A stretch of 55,798 bases of DNA from Limnohabitans sp. (GCF_017848645.1 NZ_JAFEIF010000031.1:1-55798), one strand, 5' to 3'. Counted from the first letter of the stretch, positions 26,623 through 35,820 are shown. Program-made: numbers and translations. Notes: generated from the sequence alone by a model not told the origin.

Positions 26623-27531
26623 ATGGCTTTGACCACCCCTGCGCGCTTGAGCGGTGCCGCCTTTGGCACCTTGCTGCTGGTCGCCTTCATGATGGGGGCC
26701 AACCATGTGGCCGCCCGCACCGCTTTCAACCACGGTCTGGATGTGGTGACGGCGGTGACGGTGCGCAGCGTCATCACGGCCACCGTGGTGGCGCTGATTT
26801 TGTGGCAGCAGAAGGTGGCGTTTCGTGTCTTGCCCGGGCAACGCAAATACTTGGGCGCGGTGGGCCTGCTGATCGCGGTGCAAAGCGTGTGCCTTTACTC
26901 GGCTGTGGCGCGCTTGCCGGTGGCGCTGGCCTTGCTGGCCTTCAACACGTACCCGCTGACCACGGCCTTGTGGGCCAGGATTTTGTACGGTCACCAACCG
27001 GAACGCGCTGTCTTGTGGGCCATGCCGGTCATGATGGCCGGACTGGCCTTGGCGCTGGACGTTCTGGGCGCGGCCTCGGGCTTGGGCGCGGCGCGTCACT
27101 GGGCTGAAATCGGTGCGGGAGTGGGTTTTGCCCTGGCCGCATCGGCCACCTTTGGCCTGGCGCTGGTGCTCACCCAGCACGAGACGGTGGGCGTGGACGG
27201 ACGTCTGCGCACCTTCACCACCATGGCCACGGTGGGCGTGCTGGCCGCCAGCGTGGCGCTCACGCAAGGCGGGTTTCAGTGGCCGCAGGCTATGCCCGGT
27301 TGGTGGGGGCTGGCCGCACTCACCTTTTTGTACGGCACCGCTTTCACCATCATGTTCACCGTGCTGCCCAAGCTGGGTGTGGTGGGCAACTCGGCCATCA
27401 TGAACGTGGAGCCCATCTTTGCGCTGGTGCTGGCTTGGGCGCTGCTGGGTCAGGCCATCGCCCCCATGCAATTGCTGGGGGCGGCGGTGGTGGTCGCCAC
27501 GGTCATGTGGCTGGGCTTGCGCAAGCCCTGA
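26623..27531 (+). CDS. DMT-superfamily (EamA) permease
   Basis: A 302-residue inner-membrane protein with about ten hydrophobic helices in two EamA repeats (MMGANHVAARTAFNHG opening the first; GFALAASATFGLALVLTQ opening the second). Such permeases export or import amino acids and other small metabolites. It starts four bases after the reductase gene and so probably belongs to the same operon, perhaps moving its substrate or product. The substrate is unknown. Confidence 0.82.
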   Translation: MALTTPARLSGAAFGTLLLVAFMMGANHVAARTAFNHGLDVVTAVTVRSVITATVVALILWQQKVAFRVLPGQRKYLGAVGLLIAVQSVCLYSAVARLPVALALLAFNTYPLTTALWARILYGHQPERAVLWAMPVMMAGLALALDVLGAASGLGAARHWAEIGAGVGFALAASATFGLALVLTQHETVGVDGRLRTFTTMATVGVLAASVALTQGGFQWPQAMPGWWGLAALTFLYGTAFTIMFTVLPKLGVVGNSAIMNVEPIFALVLAWALLGQAIAPMQLLGAAVVVATVMWLGLRKP

Positions 27532-27545
27532 GGATCAACTCAGAT

Positions 27546-28451
27546 TCAGCGCAGGCGGCGGATCAGGCTGGAGGTGTCCCAGCGGCCACCGCCCATTTTT
27601 TGCACATCGGCGTAAAACTGGTCCACCAGGGCGGTCACCGGCAGACGGGCACCGTTGCGCTTGGCTTCGTCCAGCACCAGGCCCAGGTCCTTGCGCATCC
27701 AGTCCACGGCAAAGCCAAATTCGAACTTGTCGTCGGCCATGGTCTTGCCACGGTTGTCCATCTGCCAGCTTTGCGCCGCGCCCTTGCCGATCACGTCCAG
27801 CACCTGGTGCATGTCCAGCCCGGCTTGCTGGCCAAAGGCAATGGCTTCAGACAGGCCTTGCACCAAACCAGCAATGCAGATCTGGTTGACCATCTTGGCC
27901 AGCTGGCCCGCACCCGAAGCACCGAGCAAGGTGAAGGCACGCGAAAACGCCATGGCCGCAGGCTTGACCGCGTCAAAAGCGGCCGCATCACCACCGCACA
28001 TGACGGTGAGCAGGCCATTTTGTGCGCCCGCCTGGCCGCCGGAGACCGGTGCGTCCACAAAGTGCAAACCCAGCTTTTGGGCTTCGGCGTACAGCTCACG
28101 GGCCACTTCGGCAGACGCCGTGGTGTGGTCCACAAAGATCGCACCGGGCTTCATGCCGGCAAACGCGCCATCTGGCCCCAAGACCACGCTGCGCAGGTCG
28201 GCATCGTTGCCCACACAGGCGAACACGATGTCGGCACCGGCAGCCGCCTCACGCGGCGTGGGTGCGGTGGCGTTGCCGGGGCACTCAGCGGCCCAAGCAG
28301 CAGCCTTGGCGGCGCTGCGGTTGTAGACGGTGACGTGGTGCCCGGCACGCGCCAAGTGGCCCGCCATGGGGTAGCCCATCACGCCCAAGCCCAAAAAGGC
28401 GACTTTCTTGGCGGGGGTGGCGTCGTAGGTTTTGGCTGCGATTTGGCTCAT
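27546..28451 (-). CDS. Beta-hydroxyacid dehydrogenase (3-hydroxyisobutyrate type)
   Basis: A 301-residue NAD(P)-dependent enzyme of the 3-hydroxyisobutyrate / tartronate semialdehyde dehydrogenase family. It has the Rossmann motif VAFLGLGVMGYPMAGHLA, substrate-binding FVDAPVSGGQAGAQNGLL and the catalytic Lys in GAGQLAKMVNQICIAG. The KDLGLVLDEAKRNGARLPVTA segment is also standard. It interconverts a beta-hydroxyacid and its semialdehyde or oxo acid. It converges on the DMT gene and is divergent from yggS. I cannot tell which substrate it prefers. Confidence 0.87.
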   Translation of the reverse strand: MSQIAAKTYDATPAKKVAFLGLGVMGYPMAGHLARAGHHVTVYNRSAAKAAAWAAECPGNATAPTPREAAAGADIVFACVGNDADLRSVVLGPDGAFAGMKPGAIFVDHTTASAEVARELYAEAQKLGLHFVDAPVSGGQAGAQNGLLTVMCGGDAAAFDAVKPAAMAFSRAFTLLGASGAGQLAKMVNQICIAGLVQGLSEAIAFGQQAGLDMHQVLDVIGKGAAQSWQMDNRGKTMADDKFEFGFAVDWMRKDLGLVLDEAKRNGARLPVTALVDQFYADVQKMGGGRWDTSSLIRRLR

Positions 28452-28505
28452 GGTTGTCTCGTTGTGGAGTGGATAAAAGGGCTATTTTGGCAGCCTGTTG
28501 GTGTT

Positions 28506-28546
28506 CTGGTGCGCACCAGGTGCTTTGGCTGTGTCACGGGGTGACA
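28506..28546. promoter_or_regulatory. Two perfect palindromes upstream of yggS
   Basis: CTGGTGCGCACCAG (28506-28519) is a perfect 14-bp palindrome. TGTCAC (28532-28537) and GTGACA (28541-28546) form a second perfect dyad with a 3-base centre. Both lie in the 120-base divergent space between the dehydrogenase gene and yggS and look like protein-binding sites. The regulator is unknown. Confidence 0.45.
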
Positions 28547-28571
28547 GGGACGCTTTTGGTACGCTCAGGCC

Positions 28572-29258
28572 ATGAACCCTTCGATTGCCGACAACATCGC
28601 CCGCGTGCAGGCGCAGATTTTGGCCGCTTGCCACGCCGCGGGCCGCGCACCGGGCAGCGTGCGCTTGCTGGCCGTGTCCAAAACCTGGGGGCCCGACGCG
28701 GTGCGTCAGGCCCATGCCGCAGGATTGACGGCCTTTGGCGAAAACTACATTCAGGAAGCGGTGGACAAAATCACCGCCTTGCGCGATTTACCCCTGGAAT
28801 GGCATTGCATCGGGCCGATCCAGAGCAACAAGACCCGCTTGGTGGCCGAGCATTTTGACTGGGTACACAGCGTGGACCGCCTCAAAATTGCCCAGCGCCT
28901 GTCCGAGCAACGCCCAGCCCAACTGCCACCCTTGCAGGTCTGCATTCAGGTGAATGTGGACGGTGGCGAGACCAAATCGGGCGTGAGCCCGCAAGAGCTG
29001 CCGGCGCTGGCGCAGGCTGTGGCCGCTTTGCCGCGCTTGCAGTTGCGCGGACTCATGACCATCCCCGAGCCTGCCGAGACCGACGCCCAGATGCGCGCCG
29101 TGCACGCCCAGGCCAAGGCCCTGTTTGAAACCCTGCGCCAGCAAGGCCTGCTGCTGGACACCTTGTCGATGGGCATGAGCGCCGACATGGCTGCCGCGAT
29201 TGCCGAGGGCAGCACCATGGTGCGGGTGGGCACGGGTATTTTTGGCGCGCGGCATTGA
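28572..29258 (+). CDS. yggS: YggS-family PLP homeostasis protein
   Basis: A 228-residue PLP-binding protein with an alanine-racemase-like barrel and no enzyme activity known; the family keeps PLP levels and amino-acid pools in balance. It shows the PLP lysine K37 in LLAVSKTWG, FGENYIQEAVDKI, WHCIGPIQSNKTR, VNVDGGETKSGV, LRGLMTIPEP and the C-terminal LSMGMSADMAAAIAEGSTMVR with VGTGIFG. The usual neighbours pilT and proC are not next to it here. Confidence 0.92.
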   Translation: MNPSIADNIARVQAQILAACHAAGRAPGSVRLLAVSKTWGPDAVRQAHAAGLTAFGENYIQEAVDKITALRDLPLEWHCIGPIQSNKTRLVAEHFDWVHSVDRLKIAQRLSEQRPAQLPPLQVCIQVNVDGGETKSGVSPQELPALAQAVAALPRLQLRGLMTIPEPAETDAQMRAVHAQAKALFETLRQQGLLLDTLSMGMSADMAAAIAEGSTMVRVGTGIFGARH

Positions 29259-29288
29259 GGCCAGACACCAAGGGCCTCAGCTGCGGTC

Positions 29289-31595
29289 TCAGAAACGGTA
29301 ATGCACCCTGAGTTTCAGGCTGCGCCCCACATCTTCCAGACTCAAGCGGTCACCGCCCTGCAAGGCCTGAACAGTGGCCAGCGCATGTGAGCGACCGCTG
29401 TCGGTGACATCTTGCAACCACGCGCTCACCGTCATTTGGCGGCTCAGTGCCCACTGCCCGCCCAGATCGAGCTGCCAGTGGCCAGACACCTGGCGGGTCT
29501 TGCCCGCGCTGTCGGCCGACAGGGGCCAGTTCGGGGCTTCACGGTAGGCCGAGGTGTAACGCCAACCGCTCATCAACACCCAGTTGGCCCACTCCAGGCT
29601 GGCACCCCCCACCCATTGGTGCCGAGGGGTCACGGTTTGGGTGATGCCAGACACCTGCGCCAAGTCCGACACCGTGCGGCCCGTGCGAGCTTCTTGCAAT
29701 TCGGACTTCAGGTACAGCACACCCTTGAAGCTCAAGCGCATCAGGCCGGCATCGGTCGGCACACGCCACTCGGTGTCGAAGTCGATGCCTTGTTTGCGGC
29801 TGCGCCCTAAGTTGGTGGCCACCAACTCCAGATAAGACCCAGCGGCATCACTGGCCCATTGGCTCTGGTCGCCCAAGGCACGTCGCACATCGATTTGCCA
29901 CAGGTCTGCACCCCAAGTCCAGCGCGGCTGTGGCTCCAGCCTGAAACCCCAGCTGGCATGGGTGGAGGCCTCGGCTTGCAACTGGGCTTGACCCCGGCGC
30001 TGCACGCGCCACTGGCTCAGGCGGGCCGGGTCCCACAACAGCCCACTGCGGGTGATGCCCGGGTTGAGCTGCTCCAAACCCGGGGCCCTGAAGCCGGTGC
30101 CCAAAGAGGCTCGCATGAGAAACGGGGTCGAGGGCCGCCACCTCCAGGCCAGTTGCCCGGTCTGGGCTCCGCCCACGTCAGCGTATTGGTCATGCCGCAA
30201 GGAGGCACTCACTTCATGGTGTTCGGCCAGCGGTGTTTTGAGCTCGGCATGCACCGCCCATTGCTGCCGCTGGGCAGTCCAAATGCTGGCGGCAGGCGGG
30301 GTCATTTGGCTGCTCAAGTATTCTTGCCGCCAATCCCAGCCCAAAGCCAAAGTCCGAGGGCCTTGGGACGGGCTGTCGAGCTCGCGCTGCACTTGCACGT
30401 TCAAGGTGTGCAGGCGCGTGTCGTGGCGCTGCTCGGCCAAAGCAGGCAGGTCCTTCAAGGCCAACCAGCGGTCTTGCACGAGCCGGTCCAGGGCATCGGG
30501 CGCAGGCCCCAGTGGCAGCGGTTTTTCTTGTTGCCGAGCCTGGCCACTGGAGGCCGAAGCCAACAGGTCCCAGCCCTGCCATGGCCCTTGCAGGCCCAAA
30601 CGCCATTGGTGCATGCCTTGGCGTTCACTGGGCACCCACGACCACGGGCCGGGGCGTCCATCGACCGGAAACTGGATCGCCGCATCCGCAGCCAAGATCT
30701 GGCTGACAGGGGCTTCCTGGGTGCCCAGCAGGTGCGCAAACCCGGTCCAGGGTCCGCTCAAGGTCCAGTCACCGCTCATGAACCACTGGCTGCGCGTGCT
30801 GGCGGGGGCCACGCGCAAGGCCTGCAAGTCGGGCGACCACAGCGCGCCATGCCGGCGCGACAGCGCCGCGTGCAGCTGCAGGGCATAACCGTCGGTGCGC
30901 AAGCTGCCATGGCCCCAGGCCACATTCAGCCCTTGGCCTTCGCCCCCTCCCCGGCTGGGGTGCAAGCTTTCAGCACCCATGGCCAGCCCACGCGTGCTGC
31001 GGGTGCGGATGTTGACAACCCCCGCGATACCGTCAGAGCCCAAGGCACTGGAGGCACCCGGCGTTTGCACTTCAACGCGGTCAATGGCCGACAAGGGCAA
31101 AAAACGCAGGTCCAGCGCGTCCGATCGGCCACGCCAGCCTGACGGCCCCAGGCCCGGCAAACGCTGGCCATTGAGCAACACCAGGGTGCCCGCTGCATGG
31201 CCATGCACCGACGCCAATCCCAAGGGGCCTGACAGGCCGCCGGCCTGGTGCTGCAACAGTGCAGGCAATTGCTGGAGCAGTTCACCCGCGAAGGACGCGG
31301 GGCTACGCTCCACTTCGCGCCGACAAATCACCTCCATCGGCTGGGCCAATTTGGCTTGCGCATCGGTGATGGCCACCCCCTTGATTTCAACCTCGTCAAA
31401 CTGCCGGAACTGCAAGGGCGCTGCGGTGACAGTGATCTCACATTCGGGGCTGGGCACCGGCACACCCGCCGCGCTGTCCTCTGGGCTCAGCGCTTTGTCG
31501 GGTGACGCCACCGCAGCACTGCAGGCGAACCCGCAAGCCAGCAACACCCAGATGGAATGAGACCGCATGAAGCCACTGCCATTGGTTTTTTTCAT
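29289..31595 (-). CDS. TonB-dependent outer-membrane receptor
   Basis: A 768-residue outer-membrane protein. An N-terminal signal peptide of about 30 residues is followed by a short extension and the plug domain (about 60-200). The plug shows LVLLNGQRLPGLGPSGWRG, AIDRVEVQTPGASSALG and GIAGVVNIRT. The rest is a beta barrel with many aromatic strand ends, closing with LKLRVHYRF, a good C-terminal beta signal. The GGQWALSRQMTVSAWLQDVTD region also fits this family. The ligand (siderophore, vitamin B12 or a carbohydrate) is unknown, and no transport genes adjoin. ATG 31595 follows a GGAGGG site. Confidence 0.88.
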   Translation of the reverse strand: MKKTNGSGFMRSHSIWVLLACGFACSAAVASPDKALSPEDSAAGVPVPSPECEITVTAAPLQFRQFDEVEIKGVAITDAQAKLAQPMEVICRREVERSPASFAGELLQQLPALLQHQAGGLSGPLGLASVHGHAAGTLVLLNGQRLPGLGPSGWRGRSDALDLRFLPLSAIDRVEVQTPGASSALGSDGIAGVVNIRTRSTRGLAMGAESLHPSRGGGEGQGLNVAWGHGSLRTDGYALQLHAALSRRHGALWSPDLQALRVAPASTRSQWFMSGDWTLSGPWTGFAHLLGTQEAPVSQILAADAAIQFPVDGRPGPWSWVPSERQGMHQWRLGLQGPWQGWDLLASASSGQARQQEKPLPLGPAPDALDRLVQDRWLALKDLPALAEQRHDTRLHTLNVQVQRELDSPSQGPRTLALGWDWRQEYLSSQMTPPAASIWTAQRQQWAVHAELKTPLAEHHEVSASLRHDQYADVGGAQTGQLAWRWRPSTPFLMRASLGTGFRAPGLEQLNPGITRSGLLWDPARLSQWRVQRRGQAQLQAEASTHASWGFRLEPQPRWTWGADLWQIDVRRALGDQSQWASDAAGSYLELVATNLGRSRKQGIDFDTEWRVPTDAGLMRLSFKGVLYLKSELQEARTGRTVSDLAQVSGITQTVTPRHQWVGGASLEWANWVLMSGWRYTSAYREAPNWPLSADSAGKTRQVSGHWQLDLGGQWALSRQMTVSAWLQDVTDSGRSHALATVQALQGGDRLSLEDVGRSLKLRVHYRF

Positions 31596-31659
31596 GTCAC
31601 AGCCCTCCAGAACTGAGGGTCATTAGAAAATAAAAGCAAGCGCTGTGCACGCCCAAACG

Positions 31660-32664
31660 TCACGCTTTCAATTTAAAAAGACTTTTTCGTTCACCCACCG
31701 GCACCCCTGCCACATTCAGCAGCACCTGCGCGCGCCAGGGCTCCAGCTCCTGGCGCTGCGCATCGTCCAACCAACCCAGTTGGTCCAAGGCCTCTACGGT
31801 CGCGGCAAACAGCGCCGCTTTGTTGCCATCCATGATCTTGATGGCCAGGGCCTGGCCCCTTGAACGGCTGCCTACCACCTGGACGCCGTCTGCGCCCACC
31901 TTGGTCACCCAGTCGCCCCGACCGGCGCGCATGAAATCGGCATCGTTGCGCCCGGTGCCCGAGACCAGCTCGGGGTGAGCGCTCATGGCTTGGCCCAGCT
32001 GTGCCAGGCTCTCGCCATACAAGGCGTCGGATTCGGGCTGCGCCAGCCGTGCGTAGCTGCGCGCTAAGCGTGACAAGGGCATGGCGTAATTGGGGGCCGA
32101 GCAGCCGTCGATGCCCAGCGCCAGCTCTTGCTCATCCAAGCCCGCCAAATGCGCCACGGCCTGGCGAATCTTTTGTTGCAGCGGGTGGTCCACCTCGGTG
32201 TAGCTGTCGGTGGGCAGACCGTGCTGCACGCAGTACGCCAAAAAACCGCTGTGCTTGCCGCTGCAGTTGTGGTGCCGCTCGTCGTAGGCAAAGCCCTCAG
32301 GCATGGGGCGGTCAAAAAACGTGAAGCGGTAAGGCACATGGCAGCCGCAGCGCATCTGGCGCGTGCTGCTGCCACTTTTGCGCAGGATGGACGTGACCTG
32401 CTCAACGTGCATGTCCTCGCCGTTGTGGCTGGCGCACATCAGGGCCAACTCTGTCGGTGTGAAGCCAAAATGCGCCACGCCGCCCGACTGGATCAGCGGC
32501 AGCGCCTGCATCGCCTTGAGGGTGGAGCGCGTGAAGCACAGCCAGTGCGGGTTGCCCACTTGCGCCAGCACGCGGCCCTCGGTGTCGGTCACGGCCAGTG
32601 CGCCCATGTGCACGCACTCCTGGATGCCGTTGCGGGTGAGTTCAATCAGGGGTTCAAAGTTCAT
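31660..32664 (-). CDS. L-asparaginase II family protein
   Basis: A 334-residue protein of the PF06089 asparaginase type, related to Rhizobium etli AnsA, unlike the classical bacterial asparaginases. It shows ELTRNGIQECVHMGALAVTD, FTRSTLKAMQALPLIQSGG, ALMCASHNGEDMHVEQV, HHNCSGKHSGFLAYC and GIDGCSAPNYAMPLSRLA. The Cys/Lys-rich NCSGKH region is the active-site core of the family. It would hydrolyse asparagine to aspartate and ammonia. ATG 32664 is favoured; a TTG at 32685 is an in-frame alternative. It is divergent from the biotinyl-carboxyltransferase gene. Confidence 0.86.
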   Translation of the reverse strand: MNFEPLIELTRNGIQECVHMGALAVTDTEGRVLAQVGNPHWLCFTRSTLKAMQALPLIQSGGVAHFGFTPTELALMCASHNGEDMHVEQVTSILRKSGSSTRQMRCGCHVPYRFTFFDRPMPEGFAYDERHHNCSGKHSGFLAYCVQHGLPTDSYTEVDHPLQQKIRQAVAHLAGLDEQELALGIDGCSAPNYAMPLSRLARSYARLAQPESDALYGESLAQLGQAMSAHPELVSGTGRNDADFMRAGRGDWVTKVGADGVQVVGSRSRGQALAIKIMDGNKAALFAATVEALDQLGWLDDAQRQELEPWRAQVLLNVAGVPVGERKSLFKLKA

Positions 32665-32753
32665 GGTTTGGTTTGTTTGCGACAAGAAAAACCCAGTTTA
32701 AATTGTCCCGGACTTGACCCCCTGTCGCACGGGCAGCCCCGCACAATGAATGG

Positions 32754-34559
32754 ATGCAAAACATCCATTCCCCCCTACAGGCGCAACTGGTTCAATGGTT
32801 GGTGGCCCCCGGCGCGAACGTGGCCGATGGCGACGTGTTGGTGATTCTGGAAGCCATGAAGATGGAGCACGAAATCCGCGCCACCCAGGCCGGGCGTGTG
32901 GGCGAGCTGTACTTTCAGGCAGGCGAGGCGGTGACCGAAGGCGAGGTATTGTGCTCGCTCATGCCCGTGACAGATGCGGCCTTGCAACCCTTGGCTCCTG
33001 CCGCCAGCACGGCAACTGCCCCCCTTTCAAAGGACCGCGCCGACCTGCAAAAGCTGCAGGCCCGCCTGGCCTTCACCCACGACGCGGCACGCCCCGAAGC
33101 CGTGGCCAAACGGCACGCCATGGGCCTGCGCACCGCCCGAGAAAACATCGCTGATCTTTGTGATGAAGGCTCATTTGTCGAATATGGCGCCCTGGCTGTG
33201 GCCGCACAAAGCCGCCGCCGCAGCGCCGACGATTTGATGCGCAACACGCCCGCCGACGGCATGGTCACCGGCATTGGCACAGTCAACGGTCAGCGCGTGG
33301 TCGTCATGGCTTACGACTTCACCGTGCTGGCCGGCACACAAGGCATGCGCAACCACCAAAAGACCGACCGCATGCTGGGTGTGGCCCTGCACAACCACTT
33401 GCCCGTCGTGCTGTTTGCCGAAGGTGGGGGCGGCAGGCCGGGTGATGTCGACGTCGCCATCGTGGCGGGCCTGAACCTGGCCACCTTTGCCTCGTTTGCG
33501 CGCCTCAATGGCCGCGTGCCAGTGGTGGGCGTGGTGGCCGGGCGCTGCTTTGCAGGCAATGCGGCGCTGCTGGGCTGCTGTGACGTGATCATCGCTACAA
33601 AGGACAGCAACATCGGCATGGGCGGCCCGGCCATGGTCGAAGGCGGGGGTTTGGGCGTGTTCAAACCTGAGCAGATTGGTCCGAGCGAAGTGCAGCACGG
33701 CAACGGCGTGATCGATGTGCTGGTCGATGACGAAACGCAGGCCGTGGCAGCAGCGCGGCATTACCTGTCGTTTTTTCAAGGGGCTGTGTCGCCATGGCAG
33801 GCTCCGGACGCCGAAGCCCTGCGCCATGTGGTGCCCGAAAACCGCCTGCGCGTGTACGACACCCGCGCCGCCATGCAGGGCATCGCCGACGAGGATAGCC
33901 TGTTGATGCTGCGCACGGGTTTTGGCGTGGGCATCCACACGGCCTTGGCCCGCATCGCAGGCCGCCCGGTGGGCCTGATGGCCAACAACCCACTGCACCT
34001 GGGAGGCGCGATCGATGCCGATGCCGCCGACAAAGCCGCCCGCTTCATGCAGCTGTGCAATGCGCACGGTTTGCCCATCGTGAGCCTGGTGGACACGCCC
34101 GGCTTTATGGTCGGGCCGGACACAGAAGCCACGGCGCAGGTGCGCCATGTTTCGCGCATGTTTGTGGCGGCTGCGCACCTGCGGGTGCCGCTGCTCAGCG
34201 TGGTACTGCGCAAGGGCTACGGGTTGGGCGCGATGGCCATGACGGGTGGGGGCTTTCACGAAACCCTGGCCACGGTGGCATGGCCCACAGGCGAGTTTGG
34301 CGGCATGGGCCTCGAAGGCGCGGTGCGCCTGGGTTACCGCAAAGAACTAGAGGCCGTGCCCGAAGGGCCTGAGCGCGAAGCGTTGTTTGAGCAGCTGCTG
34401 GCGCAGCAATACGACAACGGCAGCGCCATCAACATGGCCGCCACGCTGGAGATTGATGCGGTGATTGACCCGGCCGATACACGCGAGTGGCTGGTGGCAG
34501 GCCTGGAAGCAGGGCGCGTGCGGCCCTGTGATGGCAGCTTGGCCATAGACACCTGGTGA
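32754..34559 (+). CDS. Biotinyl domain - carboxyltransferase fusion protein
   Basis: A 601-residue protein that begins with a biotinyl domain (biotin Lys K36 in the EAMKMEH motif, domain about 1-70). A linker follows, then a full acyl-CoA carboxyltransferase of the propionyl/methylcrotonyl-CoA beta-subunit type. This has the N-terminal half with AVAKRHAMGLRTARENIADL, VMAYDFTVLAGTQG and VLFAEGGGGRPGD, and the C-terminal half with VVDTPGF-like SLVDTPGFMVGPDTEA and KGYGLGAMAMTGGGFH. It would carry carboxybiotin and transfer CO2 to an acyl-CoA, but it has no biotin carboxylase domain, so that part must come from another gene. The carrier is normally on the carboxylase subunit, so this order is uncommon. 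The substrate is unknown. Confidence 0.85.
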   Translation: MQNIHSPLQAQLVQWLVAPGANVADGDVLVILEAMKMEHEIRATQAGRVGELYFQAGEAVTEGEVLCSLMPVTDAALQPLAPAASTATAPLSKDRADLQKLQARLAFTHDAARPEAVAKRHAMGLRTARENIADLCDEGSFVEYGALAVAAQSRRRSADDLMRNTPADGMVTGIGTVNGQRVVVMAYDFTVLAGTQGMRNHQKTDRMLGVALHNHLPVVLFAEGGGGRPGDVDVAIVAGLNLATFASFARLNGRVPVVGVVAGRCFAGNAALLGCCDVIIATKDSNIGMGGPAMVEGGGLGVFKPEQIGPSEVQHGNGVIDVLVDDETQAVAAARHYLSFFQGAVSPWQAPDAEALRHVVPENRLRVYDTRAAMQGIADEDSLLMLRTGFGVGIHTALARIAGRPVGLMANNPLHLGGAIDADAADKAARFMQLCNAHGLPIVSLVDTPGFMVGPDTEATAQVRHVSRMFVAAAHLRVPLLSVVLRKGYGLGAMAMTGGGFHETLATVAWPTGEFGGMGLEGAVRLGYRKELEAVPEGPEREALFEQLLAQQYDNGSAINMAATLEIDAVIDPADTREWLVAGLEAGRVRPCDGSLAIDTW

Positions 34560-34617
34560 GGCGGGCGGCCTGGGCAGCAGGCCCCGCACGACGGCGCGCC
34601 TGCTGACGTCAAGCAGA

Positions 34618-35235
34618 TTACTTGGTCGGACGGCTCAGGCGCTGCAGTTCCTGCTCGGAAATTTCCTCAAACACGCGCACCACCTTGGTCACGCCGCTCA
34701 TGCCGCGGGCAATGTCGGTAGCGCGCTTGGCCTCGCGCGAAGTCACGCGGCCCATCAGGTAAACGATGCCGCGCTCGGTCACCACTTTGATGGCGTTGAC
34801 CTGCAAATCTTTGGCGTCCACAAAGGCGGCTTTGACCCTGCCGGTGATGACCGTGTCTTTGGAACGCTGCGTGAGAGAACTGACCGGCATCACAGCCAGA
34901 TCGTTCACCACAGCGTTCACGTTTTCCTGACTCTGGGCCAGTTTTTCGGCACGCTCCTTGTCGGCGGCGGTGCGCACCTCACCACTGAGCAAGACCTGGC
35001 GGTTGAAGCTGGTCACGTTCAGGTGGATGCGATCACCCATTTCATTGCGCACGGCGCTGGCCACCTTGATCTCGATGCTCTCGTCCTCGACCTGTGTGCC
35101 CGTGGTGCGACGGTCCGTGGCCATCACACCGGTCATGACGGCGCCTCCCACGATCAAAGGCGCGCAAGCACTCAGGCTGGCCAAAGAGGCCAGCAACACA
35201 GCACCATAGACCACGGTTTGAAGTTGACGTTTCAT
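34618..35235 (-). CDS. dolP: BON-domain lipoprotein DolP
   Basis: A 205-residue outer-membrane lipoprotein with two BON domains. The signal peptide ends in a lipobox LSAC with Cys24. BON1 (about 50-115, with VASAVRNEMGDRIHLNVTSF and VLLSGEVRTAADKERAE) and BON2 (about 125-195, with AAFVDAKDLQVNAIKVVTE and YLMGRVTSREAKRATDIA) follow. DolP (YraP) supports outer-membrane integrity and BAM function. Its ATG comes directly after the diaA TAA, and the GGAG site lies inside diaA, so both are cotranslated. The order yraN-diaA-dolP is conserved from E. coli. Confidence 0.88.
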   Translation of the reverse strand: MKRQLQTVVYGAVLLASLASLSACAPLIVGGAVMTGVMATDRRTTGTQVEDESIEIKVASAVRNEMGDRIHLNVTSFNRQVLLSGEVRTAADKERAEKLAQSQENVNAVVNDLAVMPVSSLTQRSKDTVITGRVKAAFVDAKDLQVNAIKVVTERGIVYLMGRVTSREAKRATDIARGMSGVTKVVRVFEEISEQELQRLSRPTK

Positions 35236-35820
35236 TTAAAAAGACTCCTGTTCACCCAACAACTGGGTGTCAATGCCATCACACAAACAGTGCAGCACCA
35301 ACTGCTGCACCTCGCGAATTCGGGCCACGCGCTCGTGGGGCACGCACACGTGCACATCGGTCTCGCGCAGCTGCCGGGCCAAGGCCCCGCCCTGATGCCC
35401 CGTGAGCGCCACAACGCTCATTTCGCGCTCGTGCGCGGCCTGCACGGCCTGCACCAACGCGGACTCCGCCCCTTGGGCGCTGATGAGAAAAAGCACGTCC
35501 CCGGTGTGGCCCAAGGCCCGCACCTGACTGGCCAAACCTTGATCCTCGGGCCACAAGCTGGCCATCTGGGCATCGGCCGACAAGGCCATGGCCGACAGGC
35601 CCGGTCTTTCGCGCTCAAACCCGCCCACCAGCAAACCCGCCAGATACTGCGCCAAGCCCGCAGATGCGCCCAGCCCACCGGTCAGCACTTTGCCGCCACC
35701 CGTGACGCAAGCGAGCACAGCCTGCACGGCCGCATCGACCGGTTTGGCCAAACCTTCGGCCACCTGGTAGTGCAGGTCGGCACTGTCAATGAAATGCTGT
35801 TGAATGCGCAGGTCTAACAT
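35236..35820 (-). CDS. diaA: SIS-domain protein, DiaA/GmhA type
   Basis: A 194-residue phosphoheptose-isomerase-like protein. It has the SIS fold: VTGGGKVLTGGLGASAGLAQ, then LGHTGDVLFLISAQGAESALVQAV and REMSVVALTGHQGG. In E. coli the homologue beside yraN and dolP is DiaA, which binds DnaA and promotes initiation. Position argues for DiaA over the LPS enzyme GmhA. In known DiaA/GmhA the second line usually reads NGGSA with a Ser that contacts substrate; here it is GLGASA, which favours a non-catalytic role. Confidence 0.8.
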   Translation of the reverse strand: MLDLRIQQHFIDSADLHYQVAEGLAKPVDAAVQAVLACVTGGGKVLTGGLGASAGLAQYLAGLLVGGFERERPGLSAMALSADAQMASLWPEDQGLASQVRALGHTGDVLFLISAQGAESALVQAVQAAHEREMSVVALTGHQGGALARQLRETDVHVCVPHERVARIREVQQLVLHCLCDGIDTQLLGEQESF

